A stretch of DNA of 64,000 nucleotides from Paenibacillus sp. H1-7 (GTDB lineage Bacteria; Bacillota; Bacilli; Paenibacillales; NBRC-103111): positions 6,697,501-6,761,500 of the forward strand of contig NZ_CP031168.1 of NCBI RefSeq assembly GCF_022354825.1, given 5' to 3'. A program made the position numbers and the translations under genes. Below are positions 35,292 to 44,227 of this stretch, in pieces. Positions within the stretch are counted from its first letter, which is position 1; every line of letters starts with the position of its first letter. The notes beneath the pieces are model-generated. The model ran no database searches and was not told the DNA's origin. It was given only the letters and a program-made list of their open reading frames with translations.

Positions 35292-36164
35292 CTATCCTTT
35301 CACTGAGCCTAGCATTACACCCTTGGTAAAATGCTTTTGCAAAAACGGATACACAATCAAAATCGGCAGCGTTGCGAATACGATGACCGCCATGCGGATC
35401 GTCAAAGGCTGAATGCTTGCTTCATCAATGCTTGTATCGCCGATGCGGCTTTGCGCCAAGATGACGATCTCCCGCATCAAAACCTGAATCGGCCATTTCG
35501 TATTGTCGTTGATATACAGGACGGCGTTAAAAAATTGATTCCAATGCGCGACCGCATAAAACAGCGAGAACGTCGCCATAGCCGGCATCGACAGCGGAAG
35601 CACGATCCGAAACAGAACGCCGAGATCGTTGCACCCGTCGATTTTGGCGGAATCCTCCAGACCGTCGGGAATCTGCGAGAAAAAGTTCTTCAATACGATC
35701 AGATTGAACGCGCTGATCGCGCTTGGAATCATAAGCGACCACAGCGTGTTGGTCAAATGCAAATTTTTGACAACGAAGTAGGTAGGAATGAGACCGCCCC
35801 CGAACAGCATCGTGAACAGTACGCCGAGAAGGATGATGCGCCGCCCTTCCAGATGCGGCTTGGCCAGCGGGTACGCCATCAAAGCGGTGAACAGCAGGTT
35901 AATGATCGTTCCTACAACGGTGATGTAGATCGATACCAGCATGCTTCGCAGCAGCGTATCAGTGGAGAATATATATTCGTAAGCGGCAAACGACCACTCT
36001 TTGGGGAACAAAATGATTCCGCCTTTGGCCACTTCATGAGGGCTGGTGAACGAAACGGCAAGCACGTACAGGAACGGCACCACGCAAACCAGTGCAATAA
36101 CGGTGAGGACGACGTAAATGGTCCAGTCGATGATCCGGTTCCCTAACGTTTTATCATAGGTCAT
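35292..36164 (-). CDS. Carbohydrate ABC transporter permease (LplC-type, third importer)
   Basis: This 290-residue permease has about six helices, the EAA loop EDSAKIDGCNDLGVLFRIVLP and the C-terminal GVMLGSVKG typical of LplC-type proteins. AAAGGAGAT lies before the ATG at 36164, 28 bp from the LplB-type gene. It is a clear paralogue of the permease at 1.7-2.6 kb. Its neighbours are GH105 and a binding protein. Confidence 0.94.
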   Translation of the reverse strand: MTYDKTLGNRIIDWTIYVVLTVIALVCVVPFLYVLAVSFTSPHEVAKGGIILFPKEWSFAAYEYIFSTDTLLRSMLVSIYITVVGTIINLLFTALMAYPLAKPHLEGRRIILLGVLFTMLFGGGLIPTYFVVKNLHLTNTLWSLMIPSAISAFNLIVLKNFFSQIPDGLEDSAKIDGCNDLGVLFRIVLPLSMPAMATFSLFYAVAHWNQFFNAVLYINDNTKWPIQVLMREIVILAQSRIGDTSIDEASIQPLTIRMAVIVFATLPILIVYPFLQKHFTKGVMLGSVKG

Positions 36165-36192
36165 AATCCGTCGATCTCCTTTCCAGGGCGTA

Positions 36193-37161
36193 CTAGTAGA
36201 CGCCCTCTTGTCCGAATTTTTTGGCCAGCCAGTTCGATCCCAGCACCAGTACGAGTCCTACGGCGGACTTGAACAAGCCTACCGCTGCGCTGTAGCTGTA
36301 TTGCGCCTGAGTCAAGCCTTTGACATACACGTACGTATCGAATACTTCCCCTACCTCGCGGTTGGTCGGAGCCAGCATAAGGAATATATGCTCGAAGCCC
36401 GAATCCAGAAAGTTGCCGAGACGCAGAATCAGCAAAATGACAATCGTGCTGCGGATGGCAGGAAGCGTAATATGCCACAGCTGACGCCAGCGTCCGGCCC
36501 CGTCCATGCGTGCCGCTTCGTACAGCTGCATATCGACGCCGGATAAAGCCGCGAGGAAAATAATCGTGCCCCAGCCGACTTCCTTCCATATGGATTGAGT
36601 GACGATCATCGTCCGGAACCATTCCGGCTCCAACAGGAAGGCGATCTTCTCCCCTGTCAGCCGGAAGATCAGCTCGTTGACAATCCCGTTCTCCGTCGTC
36701 AGCAGCATATAGAAAATCCCGACGACGACAACCCACGAGACGAAATGGGGAACATACACCAGCGTCTGGATGAACCGTTTGAACCGCTCCAGCCTGATCT
36801 CGTTCAGCATCAGAGCCAATACGATCGGCAGCGGGAAAAAGAAAATTAAGTTGTACAGCGCGAGCAGCACCGTATTGCGGAACAGCATCCAAAATTGCGG
36901 CTCGCTAAAGAAGCGCTCGAAATGCTTCAGCCCCACCCAAGGGCTGTTCATGAAGCCAAGGTACGGCTTATAATCCTGAAATGCCATGACGATCCCGTAC
37001 ATCGGTACATATTTGAAAATGATAAAATAAGCGACTCCCGGCAGCAGCATGAAATAAAGCCATTTGTCCCGGAGGATATTGCGCAGCCGCGCATGAGCCG
37101 GCCGGTATCGAATCTGCGCCGTGCGCCGCTGTCCGGCCGGCAATGCCGAATCCATCTTCAT
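36193..37161 (-). CDS. ABC transporter permease (LplB-type, third importer)
   Basis: This 322-residue permease has the LplB-type mark FKYVPMYGIVMAFQDYKPY and the EAA loop EAARMDGAGRWRQLWHITLP. The ATG at 37161 follows GGAGGGAAGG; a longer frame to 37194 lacks such a site. It is the first gene of the permease-permease-GH105-binding protein operon. The two regulators encoded upstream (membrane-bound AraC and soluble AraC) are likely to control it. Confidence 0.94.
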   Translation of the reverse strand: MKMDSALPAGQRRTAQIRYRPAHARLRNILRDKWLYFMLLPGVAYFIIFKYVPMYGIVMAFQDYKPYLGFMNSPWVGLKHFERFFSEPQFWMLFRNTVLLALYNLIFFFPLPIVLALMLNEIRLERFKRFIQTLVYVPHFVSWVVVVGIFYMLLTTENGIVNELIFRLTGEKIAFLLEPEWFRTMIVTQSIWKEVGWGTIIFLAALSGVDMQLYEAARMDGAGRWRQLWHITLPAIRSTIVILLILRLGNFLDSGFEHIFLMLAPTNREVGEVFDTYVYVKGLTQAQYSYSAAVGLFKSAVGLVLVLGSNWLAKKFGQEGVY

Positions 37162-37654
37162 GTCCTTCCCTCCATCTCTGTTTATGGCTCTCATTATCCG
37201 ACAGGAGGAAGTGGCATGCTATATCCGGCATATAACTCTCTGCATGCTCCATTGCCGTAAAGCCCGGAATGACGGGGTTTCTGCGCAGGGGCATAGCTTG
37301 TACGCAACCTTGCCGTACGCTTCGGATAACCTTGCGGCTGGTAATGTCTTGTTGGTTTCTCGGCTGCTATGTGGGCATATGGAGCCTCCTTATCTGCAGC
37401 ACAAAACCTCGAATCCGAGACGCGTTAATTGCAGCATAGTGTCGGTTCCGGTCGAATGCCGGTAGCCATCAGGGTGCAGGGCGCAATCCTTTCTCTCGGC
37501 CCGTACCTGTCTGCCAACGATGCGAAAAGCTCCTATTAGAGTACTTCGAGGTTACCACTCTATTACGATAAAAAAAGGGCTACCTCGGCTCCGTTTCCTT
37601 ACGGCCGAAAGTACCCTTTTTTTCTGCAAAACGGATTGCCCCTTGCGCCGGGAG
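37162..37654. other. Intergenic leader between importer and AraC sensor
   Basis: This 493-bp gap contains the terminator of the AraC sensor gene (37569-37623) and, further on, the promoter region of the importer. No small gene with a proper ribosome site was found; an AAGGAGG on the minus strand near 37390 is followed by only three codons. No riboswitch could be recognised. Confidence 0.5.
37569..37623. terminator. Strong hairpin terminator after the AraC sensor gene
   Basis: A run of seven A, then GGGCTACCTCGGCTCCGT, a short loop, ACGGCCGAAAGTACCC and seven T. The stem has few mismatches, and both directions end in T-runs, so it can serve either strand. It lies 32 bp after the sensor stop codon. 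Confidence 0.85.
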
Positions 37655-40009
37655 CTACTCCCGGTTTTGTTCCAGCTGCTCTCTGTATTGGCCTGGCGTC
37701 GTACCGAACGTTTTGCGAAAGGTGCGTATAAAGGCGCTTATATTTTTATACTGCAGCTTTTCCCCGATTTCGGATATTTTCATCGTCGTCGTTTCCAGCA
37801 TTTCCTTAGCCTTATTCATCCGGTATTCGGATAAATAATCGCTGAAGGAAACGCCCATCTCCTTCTTGAACACTCGGCTCAAGTAGACGGGGTGAAAATT
37901 TAATGCAGCCGCACAAGATTCGAGGCTGATTTCTCCGTCGTACTGGTCGTGAATCATTTTGACAATCCGGTCGGCGATGTTGATGTATTGAGTTTCCGCT
38001 TTTTCCGAAAGCAGCTTCACGATTGGAGCGAAGAGGCGGGATTGGAACCAGAGCGCAATCTCCTCGCGGGTTTGCAGCTTCAGGAGCCGTTCCACCGCCG
38101 CTTCGCCGTCGACGATTTTCCGTACGGCCATCCCCTCGTCCTGCACAATTTGCAATATGCGCGACATGAGCTGGATCAGCAATATCGGATGCTCGTTCGT
38201 CAGTCCGTCTTTATTCAGCACGGAGGCCAAATACTGATGGAACAGGTCGACCGCCTTGTCCAGCTTCGCTTCCTTCAGCGCCTGGATCAGCTGATCCTCC
38301 ATCACCTTCAAATGCGAATAAACGGCCGATTCGGCCTTGTCGTTGTTCTCGGTATCCTCATAATGAACGATGATGTCGGGCCCGAGACTGATTCTGCTCT
38401 TTAACGCAGCCGTGCTTTCACCGTAGGCCTTGACCGTTTCGGACAAACGGGAGAACGGCCTGCTGATGCCTATGCTGACCTTCAGCTGCAAATACTGCTC
38501 GACCTTGCCCTTAATTAGCTCAGCCGCCTCGTACATTCTCTCTCTTGCCTCGCCCGGCTCCGCGGTTGGCAGCGCCAGCATCGTGACCTGAGACGATCCC
38601 AGCAAAATCGGACTGAAGCGGCTCTCCGCCGGGAGCAGCTCGCCGACCATATTGTTAATCGCGAACAGCAGCAGCTCGCGATCCTGCTCCTGGTACCTGG
38701 TTTCCTGCAAATGATCGATTTGCAGCGTGAGCACGCCGAGACCCTTCCATTCGGCAGGAAAGCCGTACAACCGGGAACGGTACCGGAAATCGTCGTCGGT
38801 AATTTGACCCGTAAACAGCTTGAGTACGAAAAACTCCTTCAGATGCCCCGATTGCCCCTGCATCTGCTCCTCCAGCCGGGTTCTCGATACGGCCAAACTC
38901 TCGATGCTTTCTTTAATATAGGCAAGCTCGTCGCTCTTCGGCCCGGTGCGGGCGGAGTCGACGTCCATTTGCTGAGTAAACTCAAGCAGCTTGCGAATCG
39001 GCGAGTACATGCGCCGGCTCCCGAAATAGCCGATCAGCAGCACGACAAGGAATATAAGCGCACACGCTGCGGCCGTATATAAGCCGATTTTTTTCGTATC
39101 CTTCGTCATTTCGGCGATCGAAACGACGGAAACGTACGTCCATCCGTTATATCCGGACGTTCGGTACAGGACGGCGACAGGATGGCCGTTCAGCTCCGCA
39201 TTCACAATCCCTTCCTTGGACCCGGATTGGGTCACAAGTCCGTTCACCGTACGGTCGATGTCGCCGTAAGCGGCTTTTTGCTCGGGTGTCGACAGAAACG
39301 ATTGCCCCGATGCATCCAAAATATATTGGCTGCCCAGCCGGTCATTGGCTGTGAGAGCGCTGCGGATGTCGGCAGCCGACAGCTGCACGACCAGCATCCC
39401 CTTCGGCGTGTTCGTCTTCGGAAGCAGCGGAATCTTTTCCACCAGACTTACCGTATCGGCGGGAGTTCCGGCTGCTTGCTCCCGCTGTACGGCCGGGGCC
39501 GGTATGTCCAGAGCGGATTCTTCCTCTGCCGGAGCCGGTGTGCCCGCTAAATGCCGGGTGCTCCAGAACATGCTGGCCGGCTGGGAGGCGTAAGCGAGAA
39601 ATTCCTGCTTATTTTCCATGACGACGAGCGGCTTCATCGCTCCAAGAGTAACGACCCAGTCCTTATCAAAATTGATCAGGTAGGCCTGCTTGACGACTGC
39701 CGTCGTCTGCAGATTGGTCAGTCCCGCCGTCAGCTCCCGCACCTGGATGAAATCCTCCCCGGTCAGACTGCTGTTCATGGCGGATTGAACCAATGTCGAG
39801 TTGGCAAGCTGTGTTGCCGACATTTCCAGCGATTTGAGCGTCTGCTCCACCCTCATTTGCGTTTGCAGAAGCAGCTGCATGTTGCCTTCGTTTACTTTTT
39901 GCTCGATATCTTGAGTAGCTGCGTAATACGATGCAAGACCTATGGCAATCGTAGGCAGTGCCCCCAGCAGCAGGCTGAATCCAAGCAGGCGCAGCAAATA
40001 TTTGTTCAT
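37655..40009 (-). CDS. Membrane-anchored AraC-family transcriptional regulator (second)
   Basis: This 784-residue regulator has a membrane helix at residues 4-28, an extracytoplasmic sensor, a second helix at about 306-330 ending in a GYFGSRRM motif, a long cytosolic linker and an AraC DNA-binding domain at about 683-780 (CAAALNFHPVYLSRVFKKE and KLQYKNISAFIRTFRKTFG). No receiver or kinase domain is seen. A Pro/Ala/Glu-rich segment (TPAPAEEES) in the sensor is low-complexity. The ATG at 40009 has AAAGGAG 9 nt upstream. It is divergent from another AraC gene and precedes the third importer. Confidence 0.92.
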   Translation of the reverse strand: MNKYLLRLLGFSLLLGALPTIAIGLASYYAATQDIEQKVNEGNMQLLLQTQMRVEQTLKSLEMSATQLANSTLVQSAMNSSLTGEDFIQVRELTAGLTNLQTTAVVKQAYLINFDKDWVVTLGAMKPLVVMENKQEFLAYASQPASMFWSTRHLAGTPAPAEEESALDIPAPAVQREQAAGTPADTVSLVEKIPLLPKTNTPKGMLVVQLSAADIRSALTANDRLGSQYILDASGQSFLSTPEQKAAYGDIDRTVNGLVTQSGSKEGIVNAELNGHPVAVLYRTSGYNGWTYVSVVSIAEMTKDTKKIGLYTAAACALIFLVVLLIGYFGSRRMYSPIRKLLEFTQQMDVDSARTGPKSDELAYIKESIESLAVSRTRLEEQMQGQSGHLKEFFVLKLFTGQITDDDFRYRSRLYGFPAEWKGLGVLTLQIDHLQETRYQEQDRELLLFAINNMVGELLPAESRFSPILLGSSQVTMLALPTAEPGEARERMYEAAELIKGKVEQYLQLKVSIGISRPFSRLSETVKAYGESTAALKSRISLGPDIIVHYEDTENNDKAESAVYSHLKVMEDQLIQALKEAKLDKAVDLFHQYLASVLNKDGLTNEHPILLIQLMSRILQIVQDEGMAVRKIVDGEAAVERLLKLQTREEIALWFQSRLFAPIVKLLSEKAETQYINIADRIVKMIHDQYDGEISLESCAAALNFHPVYLSRVFKKEMGVSFSDYLSEYRMNKAKEMLETTTMKISEIGEKLQYKNISAFIRTFRKTFGTTPGQYREQLEQNRE

Positions 40010-40173
40010 GGCCCGTAACTCCTTTCCGCGCTTGCGATGAACGGACCGCAGTTCCGATCCGATTCGTATCGCTAGTAAGTTCATGTTGAATGCGAGGCGC
40101 CGGTGCCGAATTTCCTTTCTCTTGCACGTCCGACACTCTCTTTGCTATGCTAGCCAGGAGGGGGGAACCCGCA

Positions 40174-41013
40174 TTGAAGTCGGATTTCGAAATTCATTTT
40201 TCCAAGCAATCGGAAAATACCGCCATGGACATGTACCATTACCATGATTTTTATGAAATCTATTATTTGTTCGGCGGCGAACGATACTATTATCTGGAAA
40301 ACCATATATATCACGTCACCAAAGGCTCCGTTGTATTCGTCAACAAAAATGACATCCATAAAACGCTGGAGGGCGGGAAGCTGGGTCATGACCGTGCGGT
40401 CATTTATTTCACCGAACGCTTCCTCCGCCGGTTTCAGGGTGAGGATCTGGAGCTGATGTTAAGCCCGTTTCGCTCCGGCAGCAAAATTATGTCATTCAAT
40501 AACCAGCAGCAAAGCTATATCGAAAACTTGCTGTTTCAAATGAAAAAAGAATACGCCGATGCGGCGCTTCCCGGCCGATCGGTATTTTGCGAAGCGCTGC
40601 TTGTGCAGCTGCTGCTGTTCCTGTCCCGCATAAGCCAAGAATCCAGTCAGGTCACTCCCCAGCCGCTCGGCGGCAAAATGGCCGAAATTATTGAGTACTG
40701 TAACGATCACTACACGAAACCACTTACTCTGGAGTCGGTCTCATCGCAATTCTTCATCAGCCCGTATTATCTCAGCCGATTGTTCAAACGTTCCACGGGC
40801 TTTCACTTCCCTGAATACATCAACACGCTGCGCATTCGCGAGGCGCAAAGGCTGCTGCGGGAAGAAAGCGCCAAAATGATCGACATCTCCGAGCGCGTCG
40901 GCTATTCGACCGTCACCCATTTCAACCGGACCTTCAAGCAGGTCACCGGGATGGCTCCGCTCACTTACAAAAAAATGATCCTCTCCCCTCATCAGCAGGG
41001 AGGACAAAGATAG
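40174..41013 (+). CDS. AraC-family transcriptional regulator with cupin N-terminus
   Basis: This 279-residue regulator begins with a cupin-type sensor (MDMYHYHDFYEIYYLFGGER, then GSVVFVNKNDIHKT) and has an AraC DNA-binding domain at about residues 175-270 (LESVSSQFFISPYYLSRLFKR and VGYSTVTHFNRTFKQVTG). The start is taken as the TTG at 40174: AGGAGGGGGG lies 8 nt before it, whereas upstream in-frame codons have no site. It faces away from the membrane-bound AraC gene, with a 164-bp promoter gap. Probably regulates local sugar genes. Confidence 0.9.
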   Translation: MKSDFEIHFSKQSENTAMDMYHYHDFYEIYYLFGGERYYYLENHIYHVTKGSVVFVNKNDIHKTLEGGKLGHDRAVIYFTERFLRRFQGEDLELMLSPFRSGSKIMSFNNQQQSYIENLLFQMKKEYADAALPGRSVFCEALLVQLLLFLSRISQESSQVTPQPLGGKMAEIIEYCNDHYTKPLTLESVSSQFFISPYYLSRLFKRSTGFHFPEYINTLRIREAQRLLREESAKMIDISERVGYSTVTHFNRTFKQVTGMAPLTYKKMILSPHQQGGQR

Positions 41014-41016
41014 AGG

Positions 41017-41040
41017 GGGACCGGTATGTACCGGTCCCTT
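41017..41040 (+). terminator. Terminator after the soluble AraC gene
   Basis: GGGACCGGT and ACCGGTCCC form a perfect 9-bp stem with a 4-base loop immediately after the stop codon, followed by TTTAG. The T-run is short. Confidence 0.6.
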
Positions 41041-41100
41041 TAGTATGTTTTGAAGCATAGGCTCCAAGTTCCGCAGTTGCCGGCGGATCTGGGCAGCCGC

Positions 41101-42219
41101 TAGCGGATCCTCGGTCCGGAGCATGCGGACGGACTACTATTTCGCTGAGTCGCCCGTTCGCCTCATGGTTCCGCATTATCCAACGCGTGCGAATCCCAGG
41201 CATGCGTTTTGGCCCTGCGCAGAGGTAGTTCAACCCCCTCGTCGACACGACAGGCCGAGGCTTGGGCTGAACCGGGGACCTCAGTTGCCTGGCGGCACAC
41301 GGAGCGGACTCAGAAGCCGTTATTTGCCGAAAATCACCGCATTTCGGCGTCCTTGCGGACAGGAGATCCGTTATTCATCTAAAATGAGCCGAGTTCGGCG
41401 TAATTTGAGCGAAATAACGGAACGTGTGTCCGCGAGCATGCCGATTCGGCCTGAAAATCGCCGAATAGCGGATCCTATGTCCGGAGGCATATGGAGCGGA
41501 CGACTATTTCGCTGAGTCGTCCGTTCGCTTCATGGTTCCACATTATCTAACGCGAACGAATCCCAGGCATACGTTTTGGCCCTGCGCAGAGGTAGTTCAA
41601 CCCCCTCGTCGACGCGACAGGCCGAGGCTTGGGCGGAACCGAGGGCCTCAGTTGCCTGGCGGCACACGGAGCGGACACAGAAGCCATTATTTGCCGAAAA
41701 TCACGGCATTTCGGCGTCCTTACGGACAGGAGATCCGTTATTCGTCTAAAATGAGCCGAGTTCGGCGTAATTTGAGCGAAATAACGGAACGTGTGTCCGC
41801 GAGCATGCCGTTTCGGCCTGAAAATCGCCGAATAGCGGATCCTATGTCCGGAGGCATGCGGAGCGGACTACTATTTCGCTGAGTCGTCCGTTCGCTTCAT
41901 GGTTCCACATTATCTAACGCGAACGAATCCCAGGCATACGTTTTGGCCCTGCGCAGAGGTAGTTCAACCCCCTCGTCGACACGACAGGCCGAGGCTTGGG
42001 CGGAACCGAGGGCCTCAGTTGCCTGGCGGCACACGGAGCGGACACAGAAGCCGTTATTTGCCGAAAATCACCGCATTTCGGCGTCCTTGCGGACAGGAGA
42101 TCCGGTATTCGTCTAAAATGAGCCGAGTTCGGCGTAATTTGAGCGAAATAACGGAACGTGTGTCCGCGAGCATGCCGTTTCGGCCTGAAAATCGCCGAAT
42201 AGCGGATCCTATGTCCGGA
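41101..42219. repeat. Three tandem copies of a 367-bp repeat
   Basis: Copies lie at 41101-41465, 41466-41832 and 41833-42199, each starting TAGCGGATCC, with a 20-bp stub of a fourth at 42200-42219. Copies 2 and 3 differ at only a few bases; copy 1 is more diverged. Each unit carries internal short inverted motifs, for example CCGTTATT against AATAACGG. Open frames of about 115-150 codons on the plus strand recur in phase with the repeat but have no ribosome sites, so no gene is called. Confidence 0.9.
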
Positions 42220-42644
42220 GCGCAATTATTTGCTCGGTCAGAGCAAACTAGTACGATTGCGATCCTCACAGATCACTTTCTCAACGAGCAACCTATTGTA
42301 ATCAGCGCTCTGTATCTGCATAAACATGCCGGACGCTACTTCTTGGTTCAATGAACACTCGTTATCCACATCACCATTCGCAGCTAACAGAAAGCCTCGC
42401 CGTCATTTTCGCTGTATCCGTATCGAAATCGCCATCAGCAACCATCAGAGTGAGCGTTCAATAACTGGTCGTCCTCTGTTCCACCAATCGCGATTCCCCC
42501 AAGCCCGTCACGATTTTCGCCGTGCAATCCCATTGAATTCGCCTCAGCAACCAACGGTGTTTGCTAGGCGCAACAATTCGATGAGCCACCGATCAACAAG
42601 GCGATACAACTCCCCCTTGTATCGTATCGGCTTCCGCCGAAACT
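42220..42644. other. Non-coding stretch after the tandem repeat
   Basis: No convincing gene, promoter or terminator was found in these 425 bp. A 135-residue Arg/Ser-rich open frame on the plus strand lacks a ribosome site, has no family look and runs into the GH43 gene on the other strand. Confidence 0.5.
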
Positions 42645-44213
42645 CTACTCGATACGGAACCAGTCGAAATCGGCATAGCCCCGCGCTCCACCGTCCGCCG
42701 ACGCTTGCTCGATGCAGAACAGGCCGAGCTTAGCGCCGACCCAGTGGCCCGGAACCGCCTCGAACGGCTCGCCGATCTTATGGTACGTTTCGCCATCCAG
42801 GCTGTACTGGAATGTGCACACCGCTTCCAGTACGACGCTCACCCGCAAATACACCTCACGCACGGATGCAGGCAGCGCTACGGCGGCTTCTACCTCCTCC
42901 GAAGTGGTCTCCTTCTTGCCGAAGCCCTTCACGAAGACAAGCCGCGCTCCTTCCGCGGACGATTCCCATGCGAGGTAGCGGTAATCGTGGCCGAACACGG
43001 TCAGGCCGGCCCGTTCTTGTCCGCGTCCAGACGTAAGCTCCAGCTTGGCCGTCGCAATAAATTCCGGTGCCGGGAACTTCTGGCACAGCACGTTCCGCGC
43101 ATCATAGAAGGTGGTCACGCCTTCCGGCAGCGGCTGTGCAAACAACCGCAGATGGCCCGGGCGCGCATCAAGCGAATGCCATTCCGGCTGCGGATTCGTC
43201 TGCCACTGCCATTGCAGCCCGAGTGCGTTCTCCTCGAACTCGTCGCTCGTAGCGGGAACGGCGAACGGATACTCTCGGCCTACATCCGGCTTTTTATGCG
43301 TCAGTACAGGCTCGCCGATGCCGTCTCCGTTCGTATCGATGCCCATTACCGGCCAGTCGTTCTCCCAGCCCATCGGCTGCAAATGGACGATCCGCCCGTA
43401 GGCTTCGCGGTCCTGGAAGTGCAGAAACCAAGATTCGCCCGATTCCAGCTCGATATATCCCCCTTGATGAGGCCCGTTGACAATGGAATCGCCTTGATGC
43501 AGCACAATGCGGTCTTCATACGGCCCGAAAATATGCTTCGAGCGTAGAATCGTCTGCCAGCCGACCGGAACGCCGCCAGCCGGAGCAAATATATAATAGT
43601 ATCCGTTGCGTTTATACAATTTGGGTCCTTCGATGGTCGGATGATGCTCCGTTCCGTCGAACACAAGCTGCCCCTCATCCAGCAAAGACGTGCCGTCCGG
43701 GCTCATCCGGCAAATTTGCAGCTTGCTTTTGATGCCGCAGCGGCTTTTGGCAAAGGCATTCACCATATACGCCTGTCCGTCCTCGTCCCAGAACGGGCAA
43801 GTATCGATCCAACCCTTGACCTCCTTCACCAGATGGAGCGGAGTCCAAGGACCCGCAGGATCGACGGCGGTCGTCATGAAGATTCCCTCGTCCGGGGCGC
43901 CGAAATAAATCCAGAACTTCCCGTCATGATGACGGATGCTAGGTGCCCATACCCCGTCGCCGTGCCTAACTCCCTCGTAGCCTTCAGGCAGCTCCTGAAT
44001 CGCATGGCCGATCAGCGTCCAATTCACCAAATCCTTGGAGTGCAGGATAGGCAGCCCGGGCACGCTGTTGAAGCTCGAGGCTGTCATGTAAAAATCTTCT
44101 CCAACGCGGATGACGTCCGGATCCGAATAATCGGCGTACAGGATCGGATTGCGGAACGTCCCGTCGCCCAGATCGGCATACCATACCGGCTTCTCTTGCT
44201 TGCTCACCTTCAT
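42645..44213 (-). CDS. Glycoside hydrolase family 43 (beta-xylosidase/arabinofuranosidase-like)
   Basis: This 522-residue enzyme has a five-bladed GH43 propeller (residues about 18-310) plus a C-terminal beta-sandwich. Catalytic marks are the base Asp in ILYADYSDPDVIRVG (about residue 32), the modulating Asp in GWIDTCPFWDEDG and the acid Glu in TIEGPKLYKRNGYYYIF. A calcium-loop-like DTNGDGIGE lies near 300. No signal peptide. It lies 14 bp after the GH28 gene in the same direction, so both act on the same substrate, probably arabinose- or xylose-decorated galacturonan fragments. Confidence 0.94.
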   Translation of the reverse strand: MKVSKQEKPVWYADLGDGTFRNPILYADYSDPDVIRVGEDFYMTASSFNSVPGLPILHSKDLVNWTLIGHAIQELPEGYEGVRHGDGVWAPSIRHHDGKFWIYFGAPDEGIFMTTAVDPAGPWTPLHLVKEVKGWIDTCPFWDEDGQAYMVNAFAKSRCGIKSKLQICRMSPDGTSLLDEGQLVFDGTEHHPTIEGPKLYKRNGYYYIFAPAGGVPVGWQTILRSKHIFGPYEDRIVLHQGDSIVNGPHQGGYIELESGESWFLHFQDREAYGRIVHLQPMGWENDWPVMGIDTNGDGIGEPVLTHKKPDVGREYPFAVPATSDEFEENALGLQWQWQTNPQPEWHSLDARPGHLRLFAQPLPEGVTTFYDARNVLCQKFPAPEFIATAKLELTSGRGQERAGLTVFGHDYRYLAWESSAEGARLVFVKGFGKKETTSEEVEAAVALPASVREVYLRVSVVLEAVCTFQYSLDGETYHKIGEPFEAVPGHWVGAKLGLFCIEQASADGGARGYADFDWFRIE

Positions 44214-44227
44214 GTCTCAAGTCTCCT

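Noticed and set aside
37400..37623. T-box or other riboswitch before the hairpin at 37.57 kb
   Set aside because: No T-box sequence or known aptamer core could be matched, and no plus-strand gene follows; the hairpin is explained as the terminator of the AraC sensor gene.
41101..42219. CRISPR array
   Set aside because: Units are 367 bp and nearly identical throughout, with no short repeat/unique spacer pattern.
41123..42354. Three similar plus-strand open frames of 116-151 codons
   Set aside because: They exist only because the 367-bp unit is repeated; no ribosome site, and Arg/Pro-rich products without family look.
42326..42733. 135-codon plus-strand frame
   Set aside because: Arg/Ser-rich, no ribosome site, overlaps the 3' end of the GH43 gene.
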